A DNA stretch of 64,000 bases, taken from NCBI GenBank assembly GCA_965204775.1, contig CBDBFH010000022.1:1-64000 (forward strand), read 5' to 3'. How positions within the stretch are numbered: position 1 is the first letter of the stretch; each line of letters opens with the position of its first letter. The notes beneath the pieces are model-generated. The model was not told where the DNA came from. It worked only from the letters and a program-made list of their open reading frames with translations, and did no database searches. Shown here piece after piece: positions 24,635 through 31,173 of this stretch. The stretch comes from CBDBFH01 sp965204775 (lineage in GTDB: Bacteria > Pseudomonadota > Alphaproteobacteria > JAPOUT01 > G958296285). Both the position numbers and the translations under genes were made by a program.

Positions 24635-24654
24635 TGTATATATAATGTAATACA
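24635..24654 (-). promoter_or_regulatory. AT-rich promoter/operator of the DinJ-like gene
   Basis: TGTAT (24635-24639) and ATACA (24650-24654) form an inverted repeat within a strikingly AT-rich stretch. On the minus strand a TTGACT element (about 24,668-24,673) precedes it at suitable distance for a sigma-70 promoter. This fits autorepression by the ribbon-helix-helix protein. Confidence 0.5.
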
Positions 24655-24711
24655 TTTTGTCAGAGAAGTCAAGTGGTAAAATGACTTTTTCAGATCAGGG
24701 GAAGAAGCCGA

Positions 24712-25584
24712 ATGCCGGAAAAAATCCATCACGAAGCGGTCAAGGCAGGCAACAGCGCCGTGGTCACCGGAGGCGCGAGCGGCATTGGGCTGGCGGCGGC
24801 GCAGCGGTTTGCGCAGGCGGGGATGAATGTCCTGATTGCCGACCGGGATCAGGAGGGTCTGGAGGCGGGGCTGCAATCCCTGCGCCGGGCGGCGTCCGGC
24901 TCCGGCGAAGTCCATTCCATGCTGTGCGATGTTTCTCAGGAGGATCAGGTTCGGGGTCTGGCGGATTTCGCCTTCGGCAAATTTTCGGGCGTCTCGGTCC
25001 TGATGAACAATGCCGGGGCCGCAATCATGGATGCGGGCAAGCCGTGGGAAAATGTTGCGCGCTGGCGCAAGCAGCTGGAGGTCAATCTGTGGGGCGTCAT
25101 TTACGGCGTGCAGGCTTTCGTGCCGGCGATGATCGAGCAGGGCGGGGCGGGCGCCGTCATCAACACGGGTTCGAAGCAGGGGATTACGCGTCCGCCGGGC
25201 AATGCGGCCTATAATCTTTCCAAGGCCGGGGTGATCGCCTTCACGGAATCTTTGGCCCATGAGCTGCGCCAGCTGAAAGACTGCCGCCTGTCGGCGCATC
25301 TGCTGGTTCCCGGCCTGACCTATACGGGCATGATCGCACGCTTTCTGCCGAAGAAGCCGCCTGCGGCCTGGACATCGGAGCAGGTCGCCGATTTTATGCT
25401 GGAGCGTCTTGGGCGGGGGGACTTCTATATTTTATGCCCGGACAATGACGTAAGCCGGGCCGTGGACGAGCGCCGGATCCGGTGGCATGCCGACGACATG
25501 ATCCAGAACCGCCCGGCGCTTTCCCGGTGGCATGAAGACTACGCGGAGGAATTCAAGCGGTTCATGCAATCTGCGAACCGGTGA
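24712..25584 (+). CDS. Short-chain dehydrogenase/reductase
   Basis: Classical SDR of 290 aa. The cofactor motif is VVTGGASGIGLAAA, with the acidic residue of IADRDQ suggesting NAD(H) preference. MNNAGAA is the structural motif, and the catalytic residues lie in VINTGSKQGITRPPGNAAYNLSKAG (Ser, Tyr, Lys). The C-terminus is longer than average and includes HADDMIQNRPALSRWHEDYAEEF. Substrate unknown; neighbouring thioesterase and MaoC genes suggest acyl-CoA or lipid metabolism. It is divergent from the antitoxin. Confidence 0.9.
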   Translation: MPEKIHHEAVKAGNSAVVTGGASGIGLAAAQRFAQAGMNVLIADRDQEGLEAGLQSLRRAASGSGEVHSMLCDVSQEDQVRGLADFAFGKFSGVSVLMNNAGAAIMDAGKPWENVARWRKQLEVNLWGVIYGVQAFVPAMIEQGGAGAVINTGSKQGITRPPGNAAYNLSKAGVIAFTESLAHELRQLKDCRLSAHLLVPGLTYTGMIARFLPKKPPAAWTSEQVADFMLERLGRGDFYILCPDNDVSRAVDERRIRWHADDMIQNRPALSRWHEDYAEEFKRFMQSANR

Positions 25585-25689
25585 GCGTCTGCTCCGCTTC
25601 GTGGTCAAGCAGCTTGCCGGGCAAGTATGATTATTGTATGATCTATGACAGACCGCTAAAATAGAAACGGCTAAACAGGGGGGACGATC

Positions 25690-26244
25690 ATGGGCCAGCA
25701 GGTCAAAGTCCAGGATTTCATCCAGACGAAAAAGCAGAAGGAATTTGAGAACGATTTCTTCAAAAATGCCGCCAAATTCGAAAGATGGGAAGACATTGAC
25801 GATGAAGGCTGGGTAGACGGTAAAATTGTCTTTGAGGTTGAGCTCGAAGACATTTTGAGTTTTTCACGAGGCGTCCTGGACGATAACCCGCTATTCAGCG
25901 ATCCGGAGGCGGCCAAGGACGGACCCTTCGGGGGGATCATCGCACATCCGCTGTTTATGACGCCGATTGTTTTTTGGTCAACCGGCAAGGATGGTCCGGG
26001 CAGCTGGATCAAGACTCCCGGCGCGATCAACCCGGGCCAGGAGATTGAATACGGCGTCCCTATCAGGCCGGGCGACAAGATTCGCAACCGCTCGCGCTTC
26101 TATGACAAGTACATCAAGCGCGGCAAACGCTACCTGTTGTTTGAGACTCACTATCTGAATCAGAAGGACGAAATCGTCTACAAAGTGCGCGGCGGTTTAA
26201 TTTTACCGGTCTCGACAGGCAGTGAAGCGCATCAATTTTTGTGA
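25690..26244 (+). CDS. MaoC N-terminal-type (FAS1-like) dehydratase domain protein
   Basis: Hotdog-fold protein of 184 aa resembling the first half of MaoC-like hydratases: FEVELEDILSFSRGVLDDNPLFSDPEAAKDGPFGGIIAHPLFMTPIVFW, then GQEIEYGVPIRPGDKIRNRSRFYDKYIKRGKRYLLFETHYLNQKDEIVYKVRGGLILP. The central GGIIAHP loop and RPGD are characteristic. Followed after 59 bp by a second MaoC protein; such pairs usually form a heteromeric enoyl-CoA hydratase in which the second subunit is catalytic. GC content is lower than in the flanking housekeeping regions. Confidence 0.85.
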   Translation: MGQQVKVQDFIQTKKQKEFENDFFKNAAKFERWEDIDDEGWVDGKIVFEVELEDILSFSRGVLDDNPLFSDPEAAKDGPFGGIIAHPLFMTPIVFWSTGKDGPGSWIKTPGAINPGQEIEYGVPIRPGDKIRNRSRFYDKYIKRGKRYLLFETHYLNQKDEIVYKVRGGLILPVSTGSEAHQFL

Positions 26245-26303
26245 GTTCATGCGATCATCAGCCGACATTCGCAGACCGCCAAACCGGGAGGATTTTTGGG
26301 AAA

Positions 26304-26756
26304 ATGACAGAGTTGCACTTTGATGAAGTCGAATTAGGCTTCGAGTTGCCGCCAATCGTCAAAAAGATCGATCAGGAATTGATTACGCGCAATGCGGTGG
26401 CGTCGCTTGACTTCAATCCGATTCATACCGACCCTGAATGGGCGAAGAAAGTCAACCTGCTGGGGCGGGGAACGACGATTGTGCACGGCTTGTGCACATT
26501 TTCCTTTATGGCGTCGGTCGTGACCGACTGGTGTTATGCGCGCGGCGGTTATATCAAGGCAATGGAGAGCAAGTTTATTTCGCCGGTGCGTCCGGGAGAC
26601 ACGTTGACCTGCAAGGGGGTTGTGACAGAGCTTCACCCGCGAGTGCGGACGGTTCCGTTTGTGGTGGTCAAACTGACGGCGGAAAAGCAGGACGGGGAGG
26701 TCGCGGCGATTGTCCATGCGAAGGTTTCGCTCCCGGTCAAGCCGTCAAGCGGTTGA
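26304..26756 (+). CDS. MaoC-family enoyl-CoA hydratase
   Basis: Likely catalytic partner of the preceding protein, hydrating a 2-enoyl-CoA. From ATG 26304 (MTELHFDEVELGFELPP) it is 150 aa. The hydratase motif is SLDFNPIHTDPEWAKK, with the catalytic Asp and His, then GRGTTIVHGLCTFSFMASVVTDW and SPVRPGDTLTCKGVV. The frame is open from 26241, but the added residues have no homology, and a GGGAGG lies before the chosen start. Last gene of the SDR-MaoC-MaoC group. Confidence 0.87.
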   Translation: MTELHFDEVELGFELPPIVKKIDQELITRNAVASLDFNPIHTDPEWAKKVNLLGRGTTIVHGLCTFSFMASVVTDWCYARGGYIKAMESKFISPVRPGDTLTCKGVVTELHPRVRTVPFVVVKLTAEKQDGEVAAIVHAKVSLPVKPSSG

Positions 26757-26791
26757 GAGTGTCATTGTCATCACCGGCAAGGATCAGCCTT

Positions 26792-27619
26792 TCACTTTGA
26801 TCTTGCGTTTAAGGGTGGCGAAGCGGTTAATGTGGGGTGTGCTCCGTCTAATGTAAGCTGGTGGCTTTTCTGCCGACCGCCGCTTTTCTTTTGCTTCTGC
26901 AATAGCGCTACCCTCTCCTCTATTTTTTGGAATACGGAACCCATATTCGCTCGCCCTGTAATGCGGCTTTTCATTAACCTTGTTGCTCCTTTTGCCAAGA
27001 GGGTGCGGTTGCCCATTGTCGTTTCGCCTTCCTCCCCGTAAACGAGCGCATATAAGGGGACATCCAGCTCGAGGCTGGTTTTTCCGGCACTGATCGTGCC
27101 TCCCTTCTCCCGCGCCTCTATGAGGATCATGGCGTCCGACAGACGAATGATGAGTTCGTTGCGCTGCATGGCCCTTCCGGCGCGCCAGATCGCCTCGTTG
27201 GGAAATTGGCTCAACACAAGCACTCGATCCCAGTCCCAATGCTCCTTTATCTCGGCCCGGATGCGGAAGTGATCCAACCCTTGGGGCAAGACAGCAATAG
27301 TTCCCCCTCCCTCCTTCAGGGCCGTCTGATGGACGAGACTGTCGATCCCTCTCGCATAACCGGAAACAATCGTCAGGCCTTTCTCCACGGCCTGCCGGGC
27401 GCAGTCAACCGCAGCGCCAAGCCCTTTTTCCGAAGCATCGCGCGAACCACAGAAGCCGAGAGTTTTTTCCTTGAGAAGATCCTGGTTCCCGATATAGTGA
27501 ATTCGAGATAGGGCTTTGCTTCTTGTCCCGCTGCGCAATTTAGAGGGGTAAAGAGGGTCAGCCCGTTCCAGCACTCCCCCGTCTTGCCATGCCTTGCAGA
27601 TTTTTTCAGCTTGGCGCAT
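26792..27619 (-). CDS. DprA-like Rossmann-fold protein
   Basis: A 275-aa protein with the SMF/DprA core: TLGFCGSRDASEKGLGAAVDCARQAVEKGLTIVSGYARGIDSLVHQTALKEGGGTIAVLPQGLDHF, then LSDAMILIEAREKGGTISAGKTSLELDVPLYAL. DprA proteins bind single-stranded DNA and load RecA in transformation. This one lacks the usual N-terminal SAM and C-terminal winged-helix domains, and its last ~12 residues are encoded by a 24-bp repeat in a different frame from the repeat's other copy. It overlaps the phosphoribosyltransferase stop by 14 bases; the two form a low-GC pair. A defence or DNA-uptake role is possible but not shown. Confidence 0.8.
   Translation of the reverse strand: MRQAEKICKAWQDGGVLERADPLYPSKLRSGTRSKALSRIHYIGNQDLLKEKTLGFCGSRDASEKGLGAAVDCARQAVEKGLTIVSGYARGIDSLVHQTALKEGGGTIAVLPQGLDHFRIRAEIKEHWDWDRVLVLSQFPNEAIWRAGRAMQRNELIIRLSDAMILIEAREKGGTISAGKTSLELDVPLYALVYGEEGETTMGNRTLLAKGATRLMKSRITGRANMGSVFQKIEERVALLQKQKKSGGRQKSHQLTLDGAHPTLTASPPLNARSK
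26805..26828. repeat. Left copy of the 24-bp direct repeat bounding the PRTase/dprA pair
   Basis: Begins GCGTTTAAGGGTGGCGAAGC and continues GGTT. It matches 28,579-28,602 at 23 of 24 positions (A for G at position 7). On the minus strand, in the frame used by the right copy, it encodes NRFATLKR followed by KIKVKG and a stop, as if it were the displaced end of an MNT-HEPN-like gene. Confidence 0.85.
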
Positions 27620-28550
27620 GATCCCCGCCCGCGCTCTCCTGCGCGCTAAAATTATCCCGGTCTCTTCTTGTTTTCACCAAGCATAGCCCGTAAACGAGCC
27701 TGACGCCCTTTTGCTGCAGCTTCCATGCCACATAATTGGCCGTCGCTCCAGATTGATACTTATCATCCAGCAATATCACGGATTTTCCCTTCAGGGAATC
27801 ACTGTTTATGATCAAATTTTTCTCATTCAAAACCCTCAATCTCTCCTGGAATGGTGTATTTTTCATTGATGGTCCCGATTTTGTGAAGGATAGGGCCGGG
27901 CAGCATGGTTTTTCAATTTGGTCTGAGACGATTTGCGCAACCTGCAAGGGTAAATTATAATCCTTACCCGGTGTGGTGGGGGCGGGGATAACCAGATCAG
28001 CTTCCTGATAAAAAGGCAGTCCCTTGATCCTGCGCGCCGCCAGTCCGGCCAATCTTTCAACTGCGCCAGCATCTTCTTCATATTTAGCCCTGTATTCCAA
28101 TTTACCTATTGGGGTGCGTTCTGACTTGGTTCCCGCAAAATTCTCCCCCAAGGCAATCGACAATGAGAGCAGGTCACGCAAGAAAACGAGCGTGCCGCAC
28201 TCTTCCATCCATCTCTTGATTAGATCATATTCTTTTTTCTTTTCCGGCTCTATTCCGTGCCATATGCTTAATCCCGATCCTCTTGGGGGGAAAAGTTGCA
28301 AACCTGTTTGCCGCTCGAAAATATACCTCACCGTATTCGGAAAGGGGAGACTGAAAGCCCATTGAAATTTTCCTCCGTAATCCCGCAAAGCATTCTTGTG
28401 CGTTGTGGCGAAGCATATGCGATGCGCCGTTCCACCGGCGTTTGATTCGCGCTCTCTCATGAAATCTTCCAACCTTTCAAGGGTTATGGAAAGATAGGGT
28501 GGGGGCGTAGTCTCGCCCATCCGCCAGCTAAGAATATCGTTCAGGCTCAT
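27606..28550 (-). CDS. Phosphoribosyltransferase-domain protein (ComF-like)
   Basis: A 314-aa protein whose C-terminal third is a type I phosphoribosyltransferase: SVILLDDKYQSGATANYVAWKLQQKGVRLVYGLCLVKTRRD contains the PRPP-binding DDxxxSGAT motif. ADLVIPAPTTPGKDYNLPLQVAQIVS resembles the preceding ComF block. The N-terminal half (residues 1-130) has no recognised domain and lacks the zinc cysteines of ComF. GC is low and gene style differs from the neighbours. It is transcribed into the dprA-like gene and starts 13 bp after the MNT-HEPN stop, with AAGAG upstream of ATG 28550. Confidence 0.78.
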   Translation of the reverse strand: MSLNDILSWRMGETTPPPYLSITLERLEDFMRERESNAGGTAHRICFATTHKNALRDYGGKFQWAFSLPFPNTVRYIFERQTGLQLFPPRGSGLSIWHGIEPEKKKEYDLIKRWMEECGTLVFLRDLLSLSIALGENFAGTKSERTPIGKLEYRAKYEEDAGAVERLAGLAARRIKGLPFYQEADLVIPAPTTPGKDYNLPLQVAQIVSDQIEKPCCPALSFTKSGPSMKNTPFQERLRVLNEKNLIINSDSLKGKSVILLDDKYQSGATANYVAWKLQQKGVRLVYGLCLVKTRRDRDNFSAQESAGGDHAPS

Positions 28551-28563
28551 TTTTCGCTCTTTT

Positions 28564-29496
28564 TTACCTTTTTATCCGGCGTTTGAGGGTGGCGAAGCGG
28601 TTTTTGCATTTGCGCTCGATAAGTTTGTGGAGTTCGGCGACCTGCGCGCCCAGCCAGTCGAGCTCCTTTTCGGTAATCACGTAATGCGGGGAATAGCGCG
28701 CCTTGACATAGGCATCCTTGAGCAGCTGGAACAGCCGCTGGTCGCGGCGGTAATAGCGCGGCCAGACCGGGACCAGACGCCGGTTCACACGCTCCGCGTC
28801 CGAACGCAATTTCTCAATATCATGATGCCGGGGCGCATAATGGGTCAGCGTCAGAAGAAAAGCCCGATAAGCATGTTCAACCGCCTGATGGAGCTGGAAG
28901 GCTGATTCTTTTAGCCGCCCCTTGTCTAGAACATAGCGTGACGTATCTAGAAATCCTCTCGCACCCGGAAACCAGATTTCATAATTGTTCTGCGATTCCT
29001 CAAGGGCGGCCTGGGGGGTGAGCGGTTCGGGGTCGGCGAGTTTGCGGGTGTGCGGGGCCTCGTAGAGCAAAATCCCCTCTTTGGCGACGTCAACAAAGAA
29101 ATAGGCTCCGCGCCTCAAACGCTGATTGACATAGCGGTTGGAGTGCACGATCAGTTTGACCTGCGGGCGGGTGGGGCCTCTTGAGGGAAAGCGGAGAAAG
29201 CGGTCATTGGCCCTCGTCCAGTAATCAAAGTCGGTCAGCCGCCGGTCATTGACGGTCACCAGAAGATCGTAGTCGCTGACATAGCCGGAATGGGGGCCGC
29301 TATAGGGATCTATAACGTAATCATTCCGCGCGAATGAGCCGTAGAGGATAATCCGCTGAATACGTCCATTTTTGACGAATTTGGCCTTTGAGCGCCGGAG
29401 CGACTTGTCAAACTCCTCAAAGAGGATTTCGACGGCCCGCTCCAGTTCTTTCTGGCACCGGGCGGGGAGAAAGCCGATGTCGGTCTTCATTTCCAT
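28564..29496 (-). CDS. Fused nucleotidyltransferase (MNT) and HEPN-domain protein
   Basis: A 310-aa protein. The N-terminal half is a minimal nucleotidyltransferase: RIILYGSFARNDYVIDP ... VSDYDLLVTVND supplies the GSxxR and DxD metal residues. The C-terminal half is a HEPN helical domain (ESAFQLHQAVEHAYRAFLLTLTHYAPRHHDIEKLRSDAERV ... KDAYVKARYSPHYVITEKELDWL). In split MNT/HEPN toxin-antitoxin systems the MNT subunit AMPylates the HEPN RNase; the fused form is widespread but its role is unclear. No canonical Rx4-6H motif is obvious. Its last codons (NRFATLKRRIKR) form the right copy of a 24-bp direct repeat. Confidence 0.82.
   Translation of the reverse strand: MEMKTDIGFLPARCQKELERAVEILFEEFDKSLRRSKAKFVKNGRIQRIILYGSFARNDYVIDPYSGPHSGYVSDYDLLVTVNDRRLTDFDYWTRANDRFLRFPSRGPTRPQVKLIVHSNRYVNQRLRRGAYFFVDVAKEGILLYEAPHTRKLADPEPLTPQAALEESQNNYEIWFPGARGFLDTSRYVLDKGRLKESAFQLHQAVEHAYRAFLLTLTHYAPRHHDIEKLRSDAERVNRRLVPVWPRYYRRDQRLFQLLKDAYVKARYSPHYVITEKELDWLGAQVAELHKLIERKCKNRFATLKRRIKR
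28579..28602. repeat. Right copy of the 24-bp direct repeat, inside the MNT-HEPN 3' end
   Basis: Begins GCGTTTGAGGGTGGCGAAGC and continues GGTT. Here it is coding, in frame, for the C-terminus of the MNT-HEPN protein. With the left copy it brackets about 1.75 kb that contains exactly the PRTase and dprA-like genes. Confidence 0.85.
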
Positions 29497-30312
29497 AGGC
29501 GATCATAATGCCTGATTCGCCCCGCCTGTAAAGGCGGAGTCGGGAGTCTGGTTGATGGGGATTCCCGCCCCCGCTTTCGCGGGGGTGACGTGCTTTCGCG
29601 GGAATGACGAGAGAGAAAGGCGGGAATGACGAGAGAGAAAGGCGGGAATGACGAGAGAGAAGGGCGGGAATGACAGGAGGGGCGGGGGAAAGTCCAGTTC
29701 TTTTCTCCGTCACTCCCGCGCAAGCGGGAGTCCATTTCGCGGATGTGGCTGGATTCCCGCCCCCGCCTTCGCGGGGGTGACGTTCTTTCGCGGGAATGAC
29801 GAGAGAGGCGGGGATGACGAGCTGGATTCCCGCTTTCGCGGGAATGACGAGAGAGAAGGGCGGGAATGACGAGAGAGAAGGGCGGGAATGACGAGAGAGA
29901 AAGGCGGGAATGACAGGAGGGGTGGGGGAAAGTCCAGTTCTTTTCTCCGTCACTCCCGCGCAAGCGGGAGTCCATTTCGCGGGTGTGTCTGGATTCCCGC
30001 CCCCGCCCCCGCCCCCGCTTTCGCGGGGGTGACGTTCTTTCGCGGGGGTGACGTTCTTTCGCGGGGGTGACGAGAGAGGCGGGGATGACGAGCTGGATTC
30101 CCGCTTTCGCGGGAATGACGAGAGAGAAGGGCGGGAATGACGAGAGAGGCGGGGGAAAGTCCCGCCCGCCACCTCTCCGGGCGCGGGGCACGTCAATTCT
30201 TGATGCCTCAATTATTCGCGCTCCCCCTTCCGGCAGGCACAGGTTTTGCGGGAAAGTCCGGCGACCGCCGCTCGGCGGCTGGCGGGAAAGTCCCGCCACC
30301 CCCGCTCGGCGG
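29497..30312. repeat. Array of REP-like palindromes with a ~250-bp tandem duplication
   Basis: No gene is supported in these ~800 bases. The array is built from short palindromic units of the GGATTCCCGCTTTCGCGGG kind, well known as dispersed intergenic repeats in proteobacteria, and from about ten copies of a 22-bp unit (GCGGGAATGACGAGAGAGAA plus two bases). A larger block (about 29,597-29,837) is repeated in tandem (about 29,838-30,107), including the non-palindromic segment AAAGTCCAGTTCTTTTCTCC. Two further 33-bp units with CCGCTCGGCGGCTGG precede the tRNA. Open frames across it translate to repeat-derived peptides such as VIPAKAGIQ and SFPRKRES. Confidence 0.85.
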
Positions 30313-30383
30313 CTGGGGGAGGTGGATTCGAACCACCATTGACGAATTCAGAGTCCGCTGTCCTACCGTTAGACGATCCCCCA
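30313..30383 (-). tRNA. tRNA-Gln (anticodon CTG)
   Basis: A complete cloverleaf of 71 nt: acceptor TGGGGGA/TCCCCCA with discriminator G, D-arm GTCT/GGAC, anticodon arm GCGGA-CTCTGAA-TTCGT (anticodon CTG, two G-U pairs), T-arm GGTGG-TTCGAAT-CCACC. The 3' CCA is not encoded (GCCG follows). Its 3' end faces the repeat array and the accessory genes on the left; a sharp rise in GC and C-richness starts on its right. Confidence 0.96.
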
Positions 30384-30442
30384 TTGCGCGCGTGCTATAC
30401 TAAACCACAGCCCAGACCCCAAGAGCAAAACCGCCAACCACC

Positions 30443-31093
30443 ATGCGCCGCCCGTTCCATCGCCAGCCCCGCGCCGGAGGCTCAAACCGCCGGGGCTCCT
30501 CACAAAACTGGGTCGCGCGCCAGGCCCGCGACCCCTTCGTCAAAGCCGCCGCCAGCCAGAATTTCCGCTCCCGCGCCGCCTTCAAACTCGCCGCCGTCGA
30601 CAAGCACAAAAACCTGATCCGGCCCGGACAGAAAATCGCCGACCTCGGCGCCGCACCCGGCGGCTTCTCCCAATACGCCGCGCAAAAAACCGGAACCGGC
30701 GGCCTTGTCGTCGCCGCCGACCTCCTGCCCATCCAGCCCATCCCCGGAGTCGCCACCCTGCAGATCGACCTCACACAGGACGACGCCCCCCGGCTTCTGC
30801 TCGACGCCCTCGGCGGACAGGCCGATCTCGTCCTCAGCGACCTCGCCCCCAAAACCTCCGGGAACAAGGACCTCGATCAGACCCGCTCCGACGACCTCTC
30901 GCTCGCCGCCGCCCGAATCGCCAGCCAAATCCTCCAGCCCGGCGGACAACTCCTCCTCAAAGCCAGACAGGGCGGCGAAAGCCAAACCCTCGCCTTCCTC
31001 TCCGACAACTTCACCTCCCTCTCGCGCCAAAAACCCCCCGCCAGCCGCTCCGAATCGCCCGAATTCTATTTCCTCGCCGCCAAAACCCAATAA
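30443..31093 (+). CDS. rlmE: 23S rRNA 2'-O-methyltransferase RlmE (FtsJ)
   Basis: Methylates U2552 of 23S rRNA in the large subunit. The 216-aa protein carries the SAM motif IADLGAAPGGFSQYAA and the K-D-K-E catalytic tetrad: Lys in RSRAAFKLAAVDK, Asp in LVLSDLAPKTSG, Lys in QLLLKARQGG and Glu in SESPEFYFLA. The basic N-terminus (MRRPFHRQPRAGG) is common in alphaproteobacterial members. It precedes guaB by 80 bp on the same strand, a frequent pairing. Intact. Confidence 0.93.
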   Translation: MRRPFHRQPRAGGSNRRGSSQNWVARQARDPFVKAAASQNFRSRAAFKLAAVDKHKNLIRPGQKIADLGAAPGGFSQYAAQKTGTGGLVVAADLLPIQPIPGVATLQIDLTQDDAPRLLLDALGGQADLVLSDLAPKTSGNKDLDQTRSDDLSLAAARIASQILQPGGQLLLKARQGGESQTLAFLSDNFTSLSRQKPPASRSESPEFYFLAAKTQ

Positions 31094-31173
31094 CCCCCTT
31101 CCTTTCCAAACCCTTTAATGATACAAAGCGCCGCCAATACCCCTCACGCCCCGCCCAGAGGGCCAAAATTGGC

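Noticed and set aside
29540..30160. Possible CRISPR array in the repeat-rich region
   Set aside because: Units are contiguous, vary in length, are themselves palindromic and have no unique spacers of constant size; no cas genes are near.
29417..30403. Open frames across the repeat array (up to 270 aa, both strands)
   Set aside because: They translate the repeats (VIPAKAGIQ, SFPRKRES, HSRESGNP-type peptides) and have no domain or stable start.
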